64,000 nt of DNA from Sphingomonadales bacterium (GCA_017302615.1 JAFLDB010000001.1:392897-456896), one strand, 5' to 3'. Positions 38,797 through 48,529 are shown, numbered from the stretch's first letter. Numbers and translations: made by a program. Notes: generated by a model from the sequence alone, not told the origin.

Positions 38797-39531
38797 TCAT
38801 CGCTGGACCGTGACCCGCAGCAGGCGGCCCTGACGGACCGGCTCGACCAGCAGGACAATGCCGTCAGGTCCGGCATATTCGGTCCGGGCGCGCAACGGGC
38901 CACTTTCCACCAGGCTGTGGACCAGCCGGACCGCGGCCTTGGCAATGGCGGCGGGCGGCAAACGGCGGTCCGGTTCGAAGCGGAGTTCCTGGCCGATGAA
39001 GAAGTCCAGCCCAAGCGAGGTCATCGCCCCGTCCGGCTCTCTTCGCAGCGAGGTCAGTCCGAGGGCGGGAAAGGCCCCGCCATCGAGCCATTCGGTAACG
39101 ACGCCGCAGTAGTACTTGATTGTCATCCAGCAGCTGGCCGGCCCCCAGTGTGCCGCCAGCACGCCGGGCAGGCCCGCCAACCGGGTGCCGATTCCGGCCA
39201 GCACCCGCACCGCGGGAAGCATGCCGGGTCCGTCGGCCAGATGCGGCGCGGGTTGCAGGGCCAGCGCTTCTCCCGCCGGAGCCTCGGCCAGGCCGAGCAA
39301 CGCGCCCGGGGCGGGATAGGCCGAAGGCTGACCGTGGGCCAGGCCGTGGAGGTCAAAGGTAAGGCCGCCGGCCAGCAGTTCGACCCAGCCCTGCGCCGGA
39401 GCGGGGCCGGCACAGTCCGGATCGGGGATATGACTGATCGCAAAGGGCATCACCGAACCGGGCACGGAAGCGAGCGCGGCAATGGCATCAAGATCCGGAC
39501 GCTGGCCTTCCGCAAAGATCAACGACAGCAC
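38797..39531 (-). CDS. Protein of unknown function upstream of the AHH gene
   Basis: At least 244 residues from GTG 39531. I do not recognise it with confidence. The C-terminal part (LGLDFFIGQELRFEPD, then KAAVRLVHSLVESGP) is faintly reminiscent of DUF4261. WMTIKYYCGVVTEWLDGG may be a core helix. Coding-like sequence continues upstream in frame to about 39610 (GQVIIQAADNAGAVAAP) but contains no ATG, GTG or TTG, so the true start is uncertain. It precedes the AHH gene by 57 bases on the same strand. Confidence 0.6.
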   Translation of the reverse strand: MLSLIFAEGQRPDLDAIAALASVPGSVMPFAISHIPDPDCAGPAPAQGWVELLAGGLTFDLHGLAHGQPSAYPAPGALLGLAEAPAGEALALQPAPHLADGPGMLPAVRVLAGIGTRLAGLPGVLAAHWGPASCWMTIKYYCGVVTEWLDGGAFPALGLTSLRREPDGAMTSLGLDFFIGQELRFEPDRRLPPAAIAKAAVRLVHSLVESGPLRARTEYAGPDGIVLLVEPVRQGRLLRVTVQR

Positions 39532-39691
39532 CGGTGCCGCAACTGCCCCAGCATTGTCCGCCGCCTGAATGATGACCTGTCCCCTGAAATAGGTGCGCCG
39601 TGATTCCCTTCATCTGGCACCTTTCCAAGCAATTAGTCGAGTCCCGGCACAACAATTCAAACCGCTTCGGAGCAGTCTTCTTGGTCAATGC

Positions 39692-40174
39692 TCAAAATAT
39701 GCCATGCTCCAAACCTTGCGCCAGAGCCATTCCCAGGTCCGCCGCAAGGTCCAGTTGCGACGCGGGAACGGTCTTGGCGGCAAGGATCTCCGCGGGTGTC
39801 TGGGCAGCAAGATTGACGATCAAGGGCTCCGCCACCCGCCGCAACCGCCAACCGGTGACGATCCGGTCCAACTGGCGCTGCGCGCCCGCGCCATCGCTGC
39901 CGGCAGAGATGATCGATGCATAGGGCCGCCCTTCCACCTGACCAAGCAATGGGTAGTAAGTGCGATCGAACAGCTCCTTCATCTGCCCGCTCATTGCGCC
40001 GAGGTTCTCCGGGCAGATGAACAGGAAGCCGCCCGCTGCCAGCAAGTCACCGGCCTGCGCGTCCGCCGCCGCGATCAGGCGCGCACCATCCCCCGCGCCC
40101 CGCGCCGCCGCAAGGGCCAGGGCCTCGCTGGCTCCGGTCCGGCTGTGCCAGACGATCGCGAGCGAAACCGTCAA
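39692..40174 (-). CDS. Flavodoxin-like/NADPH-dependent FMN reductase family protein
   Basis: A 160-residue flavodoxin fold. IVWHSRTGASEALALAAARG fits the phosphate loop, and LFICPENLGAMSGQMKELFDRTYYPLLGQ is the segment around the flavin ring common to the family. It may reduce quinones or supply reduced flavin. The likely start is TTG 40174, 4 bases after the stop of the secreted-protein gene, without a strong ribosome-binding site, so coupling is likely. Confidence 0.82.
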   Translation of the reverse strand: MTVSLAIVWHSRTGASEALALAAARGAGDGARLIAAADAQAGDLLAAGGFLFICPENLGAMSGQMKELFDRTYYPLLGQVEGRPYASIISAGSDGAGAQRQLDRIVTGWRLRRVAEPLIVNLAAQTPAEILAAKTVPASQLDLAADLGMALAQGLEHGIF

Positions 40175-40178
40175 GCGC

Positions 40179-41393
40179 CTAGCAGCCGCTGCCGAGCACG
40201 CCGCCCACGATCCCGCCCAATCCGCGCTTCTTCTTGCACTTGGGCTGCTCCGCCTCGGCGGGGGGCTGTTGCCCGGCGGCCTGGCTCATGCCCGGCATGT
40301 CCATCCAGCTCGTTATCGAACGGTGCCGGATCCGCGCGGTCCATTGCAGGTGCCATTCCGCCTTGGGGTCGGCAGGACGGGCGGGATGGAGGAAGTTCTC
40401 CTCCGGTCCGAAAGCGGTGAGCATGCCCATCCGGAAGTCGGGCCCGGCCTTGCGCACCTCCGCCGGGATGACGCACTGCGTTACCGTTGGCGCCAACACC
40501 GTGCGGTCCTTGACCAGAGCGGCAACCTGACCGGGGCTGAGCCAGTCATTGAGCCCGCCACCAAACTGGCGGCTGGCGCTGCTGGTCCACATCACCATGT
40601 CGGCCATTTCCCCATCCGGCCCCAGTTTGCCGCCGAACTGGAAGGCGACATAGCCGGTCGCATCGGGCACGGCATTCCACTTGACCAGAGTCGAACCGCT
40701 GGCCTGTTCGGCCGGCTCGGCCTTCAGCGGCGCCATGAAGTCCCGCGTCAGGGTAAAGGCGATCTCGGGCGTGTAGTTTCCGGCCACCCGGTGCGCGCCG
40801 GGCAGGCTGCTGTCAGGCTTCACGAACTTGTGGTCCTCTGCCGGCCAGCGACCGAAAGTCTTGCTGTTCTCAAGGCTAGGCCCCCAATCGCGGGTAACCG
40901 TGCTGGTCCACAGCCCCGGCGGGACCTGTCCGGCCTGAAGCCGGGCCAGATCGATCACCACCGGCTGGCCTTTCGGCGCGCGCTCGCCGCAGCCCCAGAA
41001 GACCAGAATCCGGCCCTTGGGCTTTTGCGGCAGCTCGTCGAAGTCCGCCCGCTCCTGCCGCGGCGTAGCCAGCTGGACCGATTTGCCCAGCCTGGCCCCG
41101 GCCGGCATGAAATGCTCTGCCTTTGGCCCGCCCTTGGCCGGCAGGCTGGAGGAACCGAGCCGCAGGTAAAGCTCCTTCTGCACCTTGTCCCCGCCGCCCC
41201 TGCCAAAGGCCATGGAAAAGGCCCCGCCCATGCCCGAACCCATGGCGGCAAAGCCGGATACTGTCCCAGCGCGCATGTCGTATCGGGCGACCGGCCCACT
41301 GGTCGGCCCGCGCTGCTGGGCGATGACCGGAATGGCGGCGAGACTGGCTGCGCCAAGTCCGACGGCAAGCAGGATGCGATGATTGGCGTTCAT
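40179..41393 (-). CDS. Secreted protein of unknown function
   Basis: A 404-residue exported protein. A signal peptide (MNANHRILLAVGLGAASLAA, cleavage near AQQ) is followed by a Gly/Met-rich stretch (GFAAMGSGMGGAFSMAFG), a middle region with ILVFWGCGERAPKGQPVVIDL, and a fibronectin-like sequence VKWNAVPDATGYVAFQFGGK. The C-terminus is Cys/Lys-rich then Gly-rich (KCKKKRGLGGIVGGVLGSGC). No enzyme motif is apparent. It is divergent from recJ and probably co-transcribed with the FMN reductase. Confidence 0.75.
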   Translation of the reverse strand: MNANHRILLAVGLGAASLAAIPVIAQQRGPTSGPVARYDMRAGTVSGFAAMGSGMGGAFSMAFGRGGGDKVQKELYLRLGSSSLPAKGGPKAEHFMPAGARLGKSVQLATPRQERADFDELPQKPKGRILVFWGCGERAPKGQPVVIDLARLQAGQVPPGLWTSTVTRDWGPSLENSKTFGRWPAEDHKFVKPDSSLPGAHRVAGNYTPEIAFTLTRDFMAPLKAEPAEQASGSTLVKWNAVPDATGYVAFQFGGKLGPDGEMADMVMWTSSASRQFGGGLNDWLSPGQVAALVKDRTVLAPTVTQCVIPAEVRKAGPDFRMGMLTAFGPEENFLHPARPADPKAEWHLQWTARIRHRSITSWMDMPGMSQAAGQQPPAEAEQPKCKKKRGLGGIVGGVLGSGC

Positions 41394-41515
41394 GGACGTT
41401 CCCTCCTGATCGGCAGGCTGGCACATTATCGGTTCCTGGCAATGAGAATTGTCAATTATCGACAGTTGTTGCCCGCCCCCTTCCCCGCCTCCGGCACCTC
41501 GGCTAACCAGCGGCC

Positions 41516-43300
41516 ATGACTGCGCCTGCCACTTCGATCCTGGGTCTTGACCGCTCGCTCTCCGGGCGGGTCTGGCGTTGGCGCGGCGGCAACATGGACC
41601 TGGGCAACGGCGCCAGCCTGAACCACGATATCGTTGCCCAGTTGCTGCTGTCTCGCGGGGTTGCGCCCGATGACCTTGACCGGCACCGCAACCCCTCGCT
41701 GCGCGCCTTCCTGCCCGACCCTTCGCTATTCCGCGACATGGACCGCGCTGCCGAGCGCTTGGCCGAAGCGGTGGTCAGGCGCGAGGCGCTGACCATTTAT
41801 GGCGACTATGACGTCGATGGCGCAACCAGCGCGGCACTGCTGATCCGCCTGATCCGCGCGCTGGGGCACGAGGCCGGATATTACATCCCGGACCGCCTGC
41901 TCGAAGGCTATGGCCCCTCGGGCGAAGCCCTGGTCAGGCTGGCGGAGCAGGGTTCGAGCCTGATCGTCACAGTCGATTGCGGGGCCATGGCCTTCGAAGC
42001 TCTCGAAATGGCCCGCACCGCCGGGGTCGACGTGATTGTCGTCGACCACCACAAATGCGCGGCCGAATTGCCCAAGGCGCTGGCGCTGGTCAATCCGAAC
42101 CGGCTCGACGAAGCCGACGATGCCGCCGCACACGGCCATCTTGCCGCGGTTGGCGTTGCCTTTCTGCTGGCTGTCGCCACAGTCCGCACCCTGCGTGGGC
42201 AGGGATACTTCAAGGACCGGCCGGAACCGGACCTGTTTGCCCTGCTCGATCTGGTGGCCCTGGGCACCGTTGCCGACGTGGCGGCGCTGCACGGGCTGAA
42301 CCGCGCGCTGGTGGCGCAGGGCCTGAAAGTGATGGCCCGGCGCGACGGGATCGGCATGTCGGCGCTGATCGATGCCAGCAGGCTGAGCCGTGCGCCGACC
42401 TGCAGCGACCTGGGCTTTGCGCTGGGACCACGGATCAACGCCGGCGGGCGGGTTGGCGAATCGACACTGGGCGTCCGGCTACTGACCACCGAAGATCCGG
42501 ACGAGGCCCGGACGATTGCGGCCCAGCTTTCGGCTCTCAACGAAGAACGCCGCGCGATCGAGGCGATGGTGCAGGAAGCGGCCGAAGCGCAGATCGAAGC
42601 CCAGCACAATCGGGCGGTCCTGACCCTGTCCGGGCGCGGCTGGCACCCCGGGGTGATCGGTATCGTTGCCGGACGGATCAAGGAAAAGACCGGCAAGCCC
42701 ACCCTGGTGATCGCGCTCGATGCGGACGAGGCCGGGAATGGCAAAGGTTCGGGCCGGTCCATCGCCGGAGTGGACCTTGGGGCCGCGATCATCGCCGCGC
42801 GCGAGGCCGGACTGCTCGTCGCGGGTGGCGGGCATGCCATGGCGGCCGGGCTGACGATTGCGCCTGACCGGCTTCATGCGCTGGGCGAATGGCTGGATGA
42901 GCGGCTTGGGGCAACCGTAACTGCCGCCATGGCCAACCAGGCCATGCTGCTCGATCTGGCAGTTGCCCCGGGAGGCCTGACGCCGGCCCTGATCGAGGAT
43001 CTGGAAAGCGCGGGCCCGTATGGCATGGGCTGGCCGGGCCCGCGTGTTGCGGTCGGCCCGGTACGGATGGTCAAGGCCGATGTTGTTGGCACCGACCATG
43101 TCCGGCTCATTGTCCGCGGCGATGATGGCGCCAGCTTCAAGGCCATCGCCTTTCGTGCGGCCAGCAGCGAGATGGGGCAAGCCCTGCTCCACGCTACCCA
43201 TCACCGCCGCCTGTGGCTGGCAGGCCGCGCCAAGATCGACGACTGGTCCAGCAGGCCCGCAGCGGAACTTCATGTCGATGATGCGGCCTTTGCCGATTGA
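41516..43300 (+). CDS. recJ: Single-stranded-DNA-specific exonuclease RecJ
   Basis: A 594-residue DHH/DHHA1 5'-3' exonuclease acting in recombination and mismatch repair. Motifs are YGDYDVDGATSAALL (motif I), IVTVDCGAMAF (motif II), VIVVDHHKCAAELP (DHH, motif III) and the C-terminal LVAGGGHAMAAGLTI (DHHA1). The length is normal. It is followed by tRNA-Glu. Confidence 0.97.
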   Translation: MTAPATSILGLDRSLSGRVWRWRGGNMDLGNGASLNHDIVAQLLLSRGVAPDDLDRHRNPSLRAFLPDPSLFRDMDRAAERLAEAVVRREALTIYGDYDVDGATSAALLIRLIRALGHEAGYYIPDRLLEGYGPSGEALVRLAEQGSSLIVTVDCGAMAFEALEMARTAGVDVIVVDHHKCAAELPKALALVNPNRLDEADDAAAHGHLAAVGVAFLLAVATVRTLRGQGYFKDRPEPDLFALLDLVALGTVADVAALHGLNRALVAQGLKVMARRDGIGMSALIDASRLSRAPTCSDLGFALGPRINAGGRVGESTLGVRLLTTEDPDEARTIAAQLSALNEERRAIEAMVQEAAEAQIEAQHNRAVLTLSGRGWHPGVIGIVAGRIKEKTGKPTLVIALDADEAGNGKGSGRSIAGVDLGAAIIAAREAGLLVAGGGHAMAAGLTIAPDRLHALGEWLDERLGATVTAAMANQAMLLDLAVAPGGLTPALIEDLESAGPYGMGWPGPRVAVGPVRMVKADVVGTDHVRLIVRGDDGASFKAIAFRAASSEMGQALLHATHHRRLWLAGRAKIDDWSSRPAAELHVDDAAFAD

Positions 43301-43321
43301 AACATTCTTTCGATTGCCCCC

Positions 43322-43350
43322 TTGACCCCCATGGCGCACCTCTCTAATGG
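43322..43350 (+). promoter_or_regulatory. Likely promoter of tRNA-Glu
   Basis: TTGACC (43322-43327), 17 bases, TAATGG (43345-43350). The start of transcription would fall about 20 bases before the tRNA. Confidence 0.5.
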
Positions 43351-43379
43351 CGCGGGCCTGCCCACCGCGCAGCCGGTGT

Positions 43380-43455
43380 GGCCCCTTCGTCTAGCGGTCT
43401 AGGACGCGGCCCTTTCACGGCTGAAACACGGGTTCGAGTCCCGTAGGGGTCACCA
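43380..43455 (+). tRNA. tRNA-Glu (anticodon UUC)
   Basis: A complete 76-base tRNA with encoded CCA (43453-43455). The acceptor arm pairs GGCCCCT with AGGGGTC, the anticodon arm CGGCC/GGCTG encloses loop CTTTCAC with anticodon TTC at 43414-43416, and the T arm contains GGTTCGAGTCC. A single G-U pair occurs in the acceptor stem. Confidence 0.97.
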
Positions 43456-43565
43456 TCCGGCGCGGGTGGGCATTTTCATGTCCCGGCCCGGCGCAGGGCT
43501 TTGGTGACAGACCGGTTCGGAAACATTTGGCAGGCCCCACAGCGCACTCTATTGAACGCCAGCCG

Positions 43566-44750
43566 ATGCCTGAAAAACGTTCCCCTTCGATGGCCGGCAT
43601 GGCCCTTGCCCTGATCTCGGCTGCAGTCATGCTGGCTGTTGGCGTGAGCTGGACGGTCACCTTGCCAGTGACGCTGCTGTGGCTTGGCACGCTGTGGCTG
43701 GCAGCGCCAGAACCCCTGCCCGAAGCAACGCGCATCGATGTAGCCGAAGTCTCGCGCGATGCGGTGCACGAGACGATCGAGCCGCTCGGACAGCCGCTGC
43801 TGGTCCTGGATGGCGCGCGAATCGTCGATGCCAATGCGGCCGCCCGCAAGGCGCTCGGCCAGCATGTGCTCGGTCAGGATGCCCGGATCGCGCTGCGCCA
43901 CCCCGATGCGATGCGGCTAACCGAAATGGCTGATGGCGATTCCGTCAGCATTGTCGGCTTTACCGGCGGCAAGACCCTGTGGCAGCTGACGCGCCGCAAT
44001 ATCGAAGGGCAGCGCTGGATCATCGAACTCGCCGATCGCAGCGGCGAAGCCCAGATCAGCCGCGCCCACACCGATTTCGTTGCCAATGCCAGCCACGAAC
44101 TGCGCACGCCGCTGGCCTCGATCACCGGCTATGTCGAAACCTTGGCCGAAGGCGGAAAGGATATCGACGAAGCAACCGAAAAGCGCTTCCTCGGGATCAT
44201 CCAGCGTGAAGCCCAGCGCATGATCAGCCTGGTCGAAGACCTTATGACGCTGAGCCATGTCGAAGCGGAGAAGTTTGACCGGCCGACCGAGGAACTGGAC
44301 CTTGGCCAACTGGTTTCGCGGGTGGTGGCGGAAGTCTCGTCGCTGCGCGGCAAGGAGCGGGTGGCGTTGGTCGACAGGCCCGCCCAAGGCAAGGTCCTGG
44401 GCGACAGCCGCCAGCTTGAACAGGTGCTGCGCAATCTGATCGACAATGCCCTGAAGTATGGCGCACCCGACCAGCCGGTCAGGGTGGATGTGCAGGCCGC
44501 TGAAGCCGGGACAGTTACCGTTTCAGTGATTGACCAGGGTCCCGGCATCGCCCCGGAACACCTGCCGCACCTGACTCGCCGGTTCTATCGCACCGATCCG
44601 GGTCGCAGTCGCGCCTCTGGGGGCACCGGGCTCGGCCTTGCCATCGTCAAGCATATTGTGGAGCGTCATGGCGGCAGACTTGAGATTGCCAGCCGCCTGG
44701 GTGAAGGCACCAGCGTGCAGGTCATTCTGCCCAAAGCGACCGAAGGCTGA
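43566..44750 (+). CDS. phoR: Phosphate regulon sensor histidine kinase PhoR
   Basis: A 394-residue membrane histidine kinase. Two hydrophobic segments occupy residues about 8-45, then a PAS-like region (LVLDGARIVDANAAARKALG), the HisKA box FVANASHELRTPLASITGY with the phosphoacceptor His, the N box RNLIDNALKYG and the G boxes DQGPGIAPEH and GGTGLGLAIVKHIV. Its place before pstSCAB-phoU-phoB identifies it as PhoR. ATG 43566 is used; a TTG at 43527 is possible. Confidence 0.95.
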   Translation: MPEKRSPSMAGMALALISAAVMLAVGVSWTVTLPVTLLWLGTLWLAAPEPLPEATRIDVAEVSRDAVHETIEPLGQPLLVLDGARIVDANAAARKALGQHVLGQDARIALRHPDAMRLTEMADGDSVSIVGFTGGKTLWQLTRRNIEGQRWIIELADRSGEAQISRAHTDFVANASHELRTPLASITGYVETLAEGGKDIDEATEKRFLGIIQREAQRMISLVEDLMTLSHVEAEKFDRPTEELDLGQLVSRVVAEVSSLRGKERVALVDRPAQGKVLGDSRQLEQVLRNLIDNALKYGAPDQPVRVDVQAAEAGTVTVSVIDQGPGIAPEHLPHLTRRFYRTDPGRSRASGGTGLGLAIVKHIVERHGGRLEIASRLGEGTSVQVILPKATEG

Positions 44751-44789
44751 GGAGCCATGTCACAATCTCGCGCAATCAGCGCAATTGCT

Positions 44790-44810
44790 GTGTCATTAAT
44801 CTGTCACAGA
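44790..44810 (+). promoter_or_regulatory. Pho box upstream of pstS
   Basis: TGTCATTAAT followed directly by CTGTCACAGA gives the two 11-base direct repeats of a PhoB-binding site (consensus CTGTCAT-AAAT-CTGTCAC). It ends 46 bases before the pstS start codon, in position to activate pstSCAB-phoU-phoB. Confidence 0.85.
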
Positions 44811-44856
44811 AGGTGTCGAGAGGGCATCTAGAACAAGCTGATCGGAGCGATTCGCA

Positions 44857-45903
44857 ATGACCAAGTCCACTGCCCTTTCCGTCCTGCTGGCCTCCTCGGC
44901 CGCTCTTCTGCTGTCCGCTTGCGGTGGCGCGCAGAGCAACTCGCGCGAGCAGATCCGCGCGGTCGGCTCTTCGACCGTCTATCCCTTCGCCAAGGTCGTT
45001 GCGGACTCGCTGGCCAAGTCGAACAGCACCTTCAAGTCGCCGATCATCGAATCGACCGGGACCGGTGCCGGCATGAAGCTGTTCTGCGGCGGTGTCGGCG
45101 TGCAGCATCCCGATATTGCCACTGCCTCGCGCCGGATGAAGAAGTCCGAGTTCGAAGATTGCGCCAAGAATGGCGTCGACAAGATTGTCGAAGTGCAGGT
45201 CGGCCTCGACGGGATCGCCTTTGCCGAAGCCAAGGGCGGTCTTGCTCTCAAGCTGACGCAGGAAGATGTCTACAAGGCGCTGGCCGCCAATCCCTATGGC
45301 AAACCCAACACCACCAAGACCTGGAAGGACGTGAATCCGTCGCTCCCGGCCGAGCCGATCCTGGTTTACGGTCCGCCGAGCACTTCCGGCACGCGCGATG
45401 CGCTGAAGGAACTGGTGCTGATGAAGGGTTGCGATGCCAATCCGGAAATGAAGGCGCTGAAGGACAGCGACAAGGATAAGCACGAGCAGATCTGCACCGA
45501 AGTTCGCAACGACGGTGCCTATGTCGATGCGGGTGAGAACGACAACCTGATCGTGCAGAAGCTGGAAGCCAATCCCAAGGCGGTCGGCGTGTTCGGCTTC
45601 TCCTATCTGGAAGAAAATGCCGACAAGCTGGTCGGTCTGGAAATGAATGGCGTGATGCCGACCTATGCCTCGATTTCGGACTTCAGCTATCCCGGCGCCC
45701 GGCCGCTTTATATCTACGTGAAGGCTGCGCACCTTGATGCGATCAAGGGCCTGCGCGAATTCGTCACCGAATGGACCAAGCTGTGGGCCAAGGGCGGTGT
45801 CCTGGCCAAGGCCGGCATGGTCGTCTCGCCTGACGATGTGCTGGCCAAGAACACCAAGGCCGCGACCGAGTTCACCACGCTCGATCCCGCCGAACTGAAG
45901 TAA
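44857..45903 (+). CDS. pstS: Phosphate ABC transporter, substrate-binding protein
   Basis: A 348-residue periplasmic binding protein. The signal ends in a lipobox-like LLLSACGG, so it may be lipid-anchored. Phosphate ligands lie in VGSSTVYPFAK, ESTGTGAGMKLFCGG and YGPPSTSGTRDALK. It is the long alphaproteobacterial PstS type. It is the first gene behind the Pho box. Confidence 0.96.
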   Translation: MTKSTALSVLLASSAALLLSACGGAQSNSREQIRAVGSSTVYPFAKVVADSLAKSNSTFKSPIIESTGTGAGMKLFCGGVGVQHPDIATASRRMKKSEFEDCAKNGVDKIVEVQVGLDGIAFAEAKGGLALKLTQEDVYKALAANPYGKPNTTKTWKDVNPSLPAEPILVYGPPSTSGTRDALKELVLMKGCDANPEMKALKDSDKDKHEQICTEVRNDGAYVDAGENDNLIVQKLEANPKAVGVFGFSYLEENADKLVGLEMNGVMPTYASISDFSYPGARPLYIYVKAAHLDAIKGLREFVTEWTKLWAKGGVLAKAGMVVSPDDVLAKNTKAATEFTTLDPAELK

Positions 45904-45921
45904 GACCAGAAAGCCGCAAAC

Positions 45922-47313
45922 GTGTCGCCAGCCCTGCCCCTTCTGCTTGCCCTTGCACTGGGCCTGATCGCCTGGCTGGCGGCGCGTTCGCGCGCCTGGA
46001 CCTTCCGCACTGAGGCTCGCAAAGGCGGATCGCAGTTGCACTCCCTGCCAAACTATCACGCCTGGTACGTGGCGCTTTGGGCGATCGTGCCGGCGATCCT
46101 GTTCGCGGCAATCTGGACCTCGATCAGTCCGGGACTTGTCCTTGGCAAGGTTCTGACCGAGCCAGCAGCGGCATCGCTTCCGGCTTTCGGGATCGAGCGC
46201 GAGGCGATTCTTTCGGAAGCCCAGTCCATCGCCAAAGGCACCATGGCCGTCGGCTTCCGCAAGGAAAGCGCCGCCCTGGTTGAGCCGTTCCGAGCCGCAA
46301 TCGGGCAATATGGCACAATCGGCCTGGTCGTCACCCTGATCCTCGGCCTTGCGGGTGGGGCCTTCGGTTTCCTGAAGTTGCGGCCCGATTTCACGGCGCG
46401 CACCCGGGTGGAACGGTTCGTGATGCTGGGTCTGCTGGCCGCGTCACTCGTCGCCGTCCTCACCACGCTCGGCATTCTTGCCGCGCTGATCTACGAGACC
46501 TTCCTGTTCTTCCGTTTCGTCAGCCCGATGGATTTCCTGTTCGGCACCCACTGGGGGCCAGACCCGATGGTCTCCCCCGAATCGATCCGGACAGACGCTT
46601 ATGGCGCCCTGCCGCTGTTCTGGGGAACGGTGTTCATCGGGGCGATCATCGCCATGCTGGTGGCAATCCCGCTTGGCCTAATGAGCGCGATCTACCTCAC
46701 CCAGTACGCTTCCGAGAACGTCCGCAAGTGGATGAAGCCGCTACTGGAAATCCTCGCCGGGGTACCCACCGTGGTTTACGGCTATTTTGCCGCGCTGACG
46801 GTTGCCCCGTGGATCCGCGATTTCGGCACGGCCATCGGTATCTCCAGTGCATCCAGCGAAAGCGCACTGGCCGCCGGGGTCGTGATGGGAATCATGATCA
46901 TCCCGTTTGTCTCCTCGATGGCCGACGATTCGATCACGGCCGTTCCGCAAGCGATGCGCGACGGCAGCCTGGCCATGGGTGCGACCACGTCGGAAACGAT
47001 CAAGAAAGTCCTGATCCCGGCCGCCCTGCCCGGTATTGTCGCGGGTGTGATGCTGGCCGTCAGCCGCGCGATCGGAGAAACCATGATCGTGGTCATGGCA
47101 GCCGGTGCCACGGCGCGGCTGACCGCCAATCCGTTCGAATCGATGACGACGGTCACTTTCCAGATCGTCGCCATGCTCACTGGCGAGGGCAGCTTCGATC
47201 ACCCGTCGACCCTGTCGGCCTTTGCTTTGGGCATGGTGCTGTTCCTCGTTACCCTGACGCTCAATTTTATCGCGCTGCGCGTCGTCAAGCGCTTCCGGGA
47301 AGCTTATGAATAA
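45922..47313 (+). CDS. pstC: Phosphate ABC transporter permease PstC
   Basis: A 463-residue permease with an N-terminal extension of about 190 residues (a PstC_N-type region with three hydrophobic segments) before the usual six-helix core. The ABC-coupling (EAA) loop is SLAMGATTSETIKKVLIPAALPG. The start is GTG 45922, 18 bases after pstS. It overlaps pstA by 8 bases. Confidence 0.95.
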   Translation: MSPALPLLLALALGLIAWLAARSRAWTFRTEARKGGSQLHSLPNYHAWYVALWAIVPAILFAAIWTSISPGLVLGKVLTEPAAASLPAFGIEREAILSEAQSIAKGTMAVGFRKESAALVEPFRAAIGQYGTIGLVVTLILGLAGGAFGFLKLRPDFTARTRVERFVMLGLLAASLVAVLTTLGILAALIYETFLFFRFVSPMDFLFGTHWGPDPMVSPESIRTDAYGALPLFWGTVFIGAIIAMLVAIPLGLMSAIYLTQYASENVRKWMKPLLEILAGVPTVVYGYFAALTVAPWIRDFGTAIGISSASSESALAAGVVMGIMIIPFVSSMADDSITAVPQAMRDGSLAMGATTSETIKKVLIPAALPGIVAGVMLAVSRAIGETMIVVMAAGATARLTANPFESMTTVTFQIVAMLTGEGSFDHPSTLSAFALGMVLFLVTLTLNFIALRVVKRFREAYE

Positions 47314-48529
47314 CGCTGCCGCCCACCTGAAGAAGCGCTACGCTGCCGAACGGCGGTTCAAGGCCGTCGGCCTGCTGGCTGTCCTGTTTTCCGGCTTTGT
47401 GCTGGCCTTCCTGCTGTTCAACATGACCAGCAATGCGATCGGCGGGTTCAAGCGCTGGGAACTGCGCTTTCCGATCGACATGGCCGCTGGCGGACTGACC
47501 GTCGACCCCTCGCAGTTGCAGGGACCAGAGCCGATGCAGGCACTGCAAGGCGCGGGCTTGGCCGATGTGGTGACCTTTGCCGCAACCCAATCGCTTGGCG
47601 ATCAGGCAGCTGGCGAAATCCTCGACAGTGCCTGGCGCGAAGTTGGTGACGAACTGATCTCCGATCCGCAACGCCTGCAAGGCACGCTGGAAGTATCGCT
47701 CCCGGTCAGTGACGATCTGGCCGGGGCTGCCCGGGGCGGCGGCACGCCGGAAATGCAGGCTCTGGCTGAAAAGCTCAAAGCGGAAGGCAAACTCGTAAAC
47801 GCAATCGACTGGGGTTTTCTGTCGCGCGCCGATGCCACGGGGCCGCAGGCGGTGGGAATCTGGGGTGCGCTCAAAGGTTCGATGCTGACCATGCTGATCA
47901 CCCTGGCCCTCGCCTTCCCGATTGGGGTTCTGGCGGCGGTCTATCTGGAAGAGTATGCGCCCAAGAATCGCTGGACGGAGTGGATCGAAGTTTCGATCAA
48001 CAACCTGGCCGCGGTCCCCTCGATCATCTTCGGCCTGCTGGGCCTGGCTGTCTTCCTGACGATCTTTCCCAATTACCGCTCGGCCCCGCTGATTGGCGGG
48101 ATGACCCTGGCTCTGATGACCATGCCGGTCATCGTCATTTCCGGCCGTAACGCAATCAAGGCGGTTCCGCCCTCGATTCGCGATGCCGCACTGGCCGTGG
48201 GCGCAAGCCGCGTGCAGACGGTATTCCATCACGTCTTGCCCCTGGCTCTGCCCGGCATTCTGACCGGCACGATTATCGGCATGGCGCGCGCATTGGGCGA
48301 AACCGCGCCGCTGCTGATGATCGGGATGCGCGCCTTCGTCGCTTCGCCGCCGGATGGCTTCACTTCGCCGGCCACGGTGCTGCCGGTACAGATCTTCCTT
48401 TGGTCGGATGAAATCGACCGCGGCTTTGTTGAACGTACTTCGGCCGCGATCATCGTCCTGCTGCTGTTCCTCCTGGTGATGAACGGCCTCGCAATCTACC
48501 TTCGCAACCGCTTCGAGAAACGCTGGTGA
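47306..48529 (+). CDS. pstA: Phosphate ABC transporter permease PstA
   Basis: A 407-residue permease. The N-terminal ~170 residues are a DUF3333-type extension with one transmembrane helix and a periplasmic region; the core carries the coupling loop [23 protein letters not shown] 47306 overlaps the end of pstC, and its TGA overlaps the GTG of pstB, so the three are coupled. Confidence 0.95.
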   Translation: MNNAAAHLKKRYAAERRFKAVGLLAVLFSGFVLAFLLFNMTSNAIGGFKRWELRFPIDMAAGGLTVDPSQLQGPEPMQALQGAGLADVVTFAATQSLGDQAAGEILDSAWREVGDELISDPQRLQGTLEVSLPVSDDLAGAARGGGTPEMQALAEKLKAEGKLVNAIDWGFLSRADATGPQAVGIWGALKGSMLTMLITLALAFPIGVLAAVYLEEYAPKNRWTEWIEVSINNLAAVPSIIFGLLGLAVFLTIFPNYRSAPLIGGMTLALMTMPVIVISGRNAIKAVPPSIRDAALAVGASRVQTVFHHVLPLALPGILTGTIIGMARALGETAPLLMIGMRAFVASPPDGFTSPATVLPVQIFLWSDEIDRGFVERTSAAIIVLLLFLLVMNGLAIYLRNRFEKRW

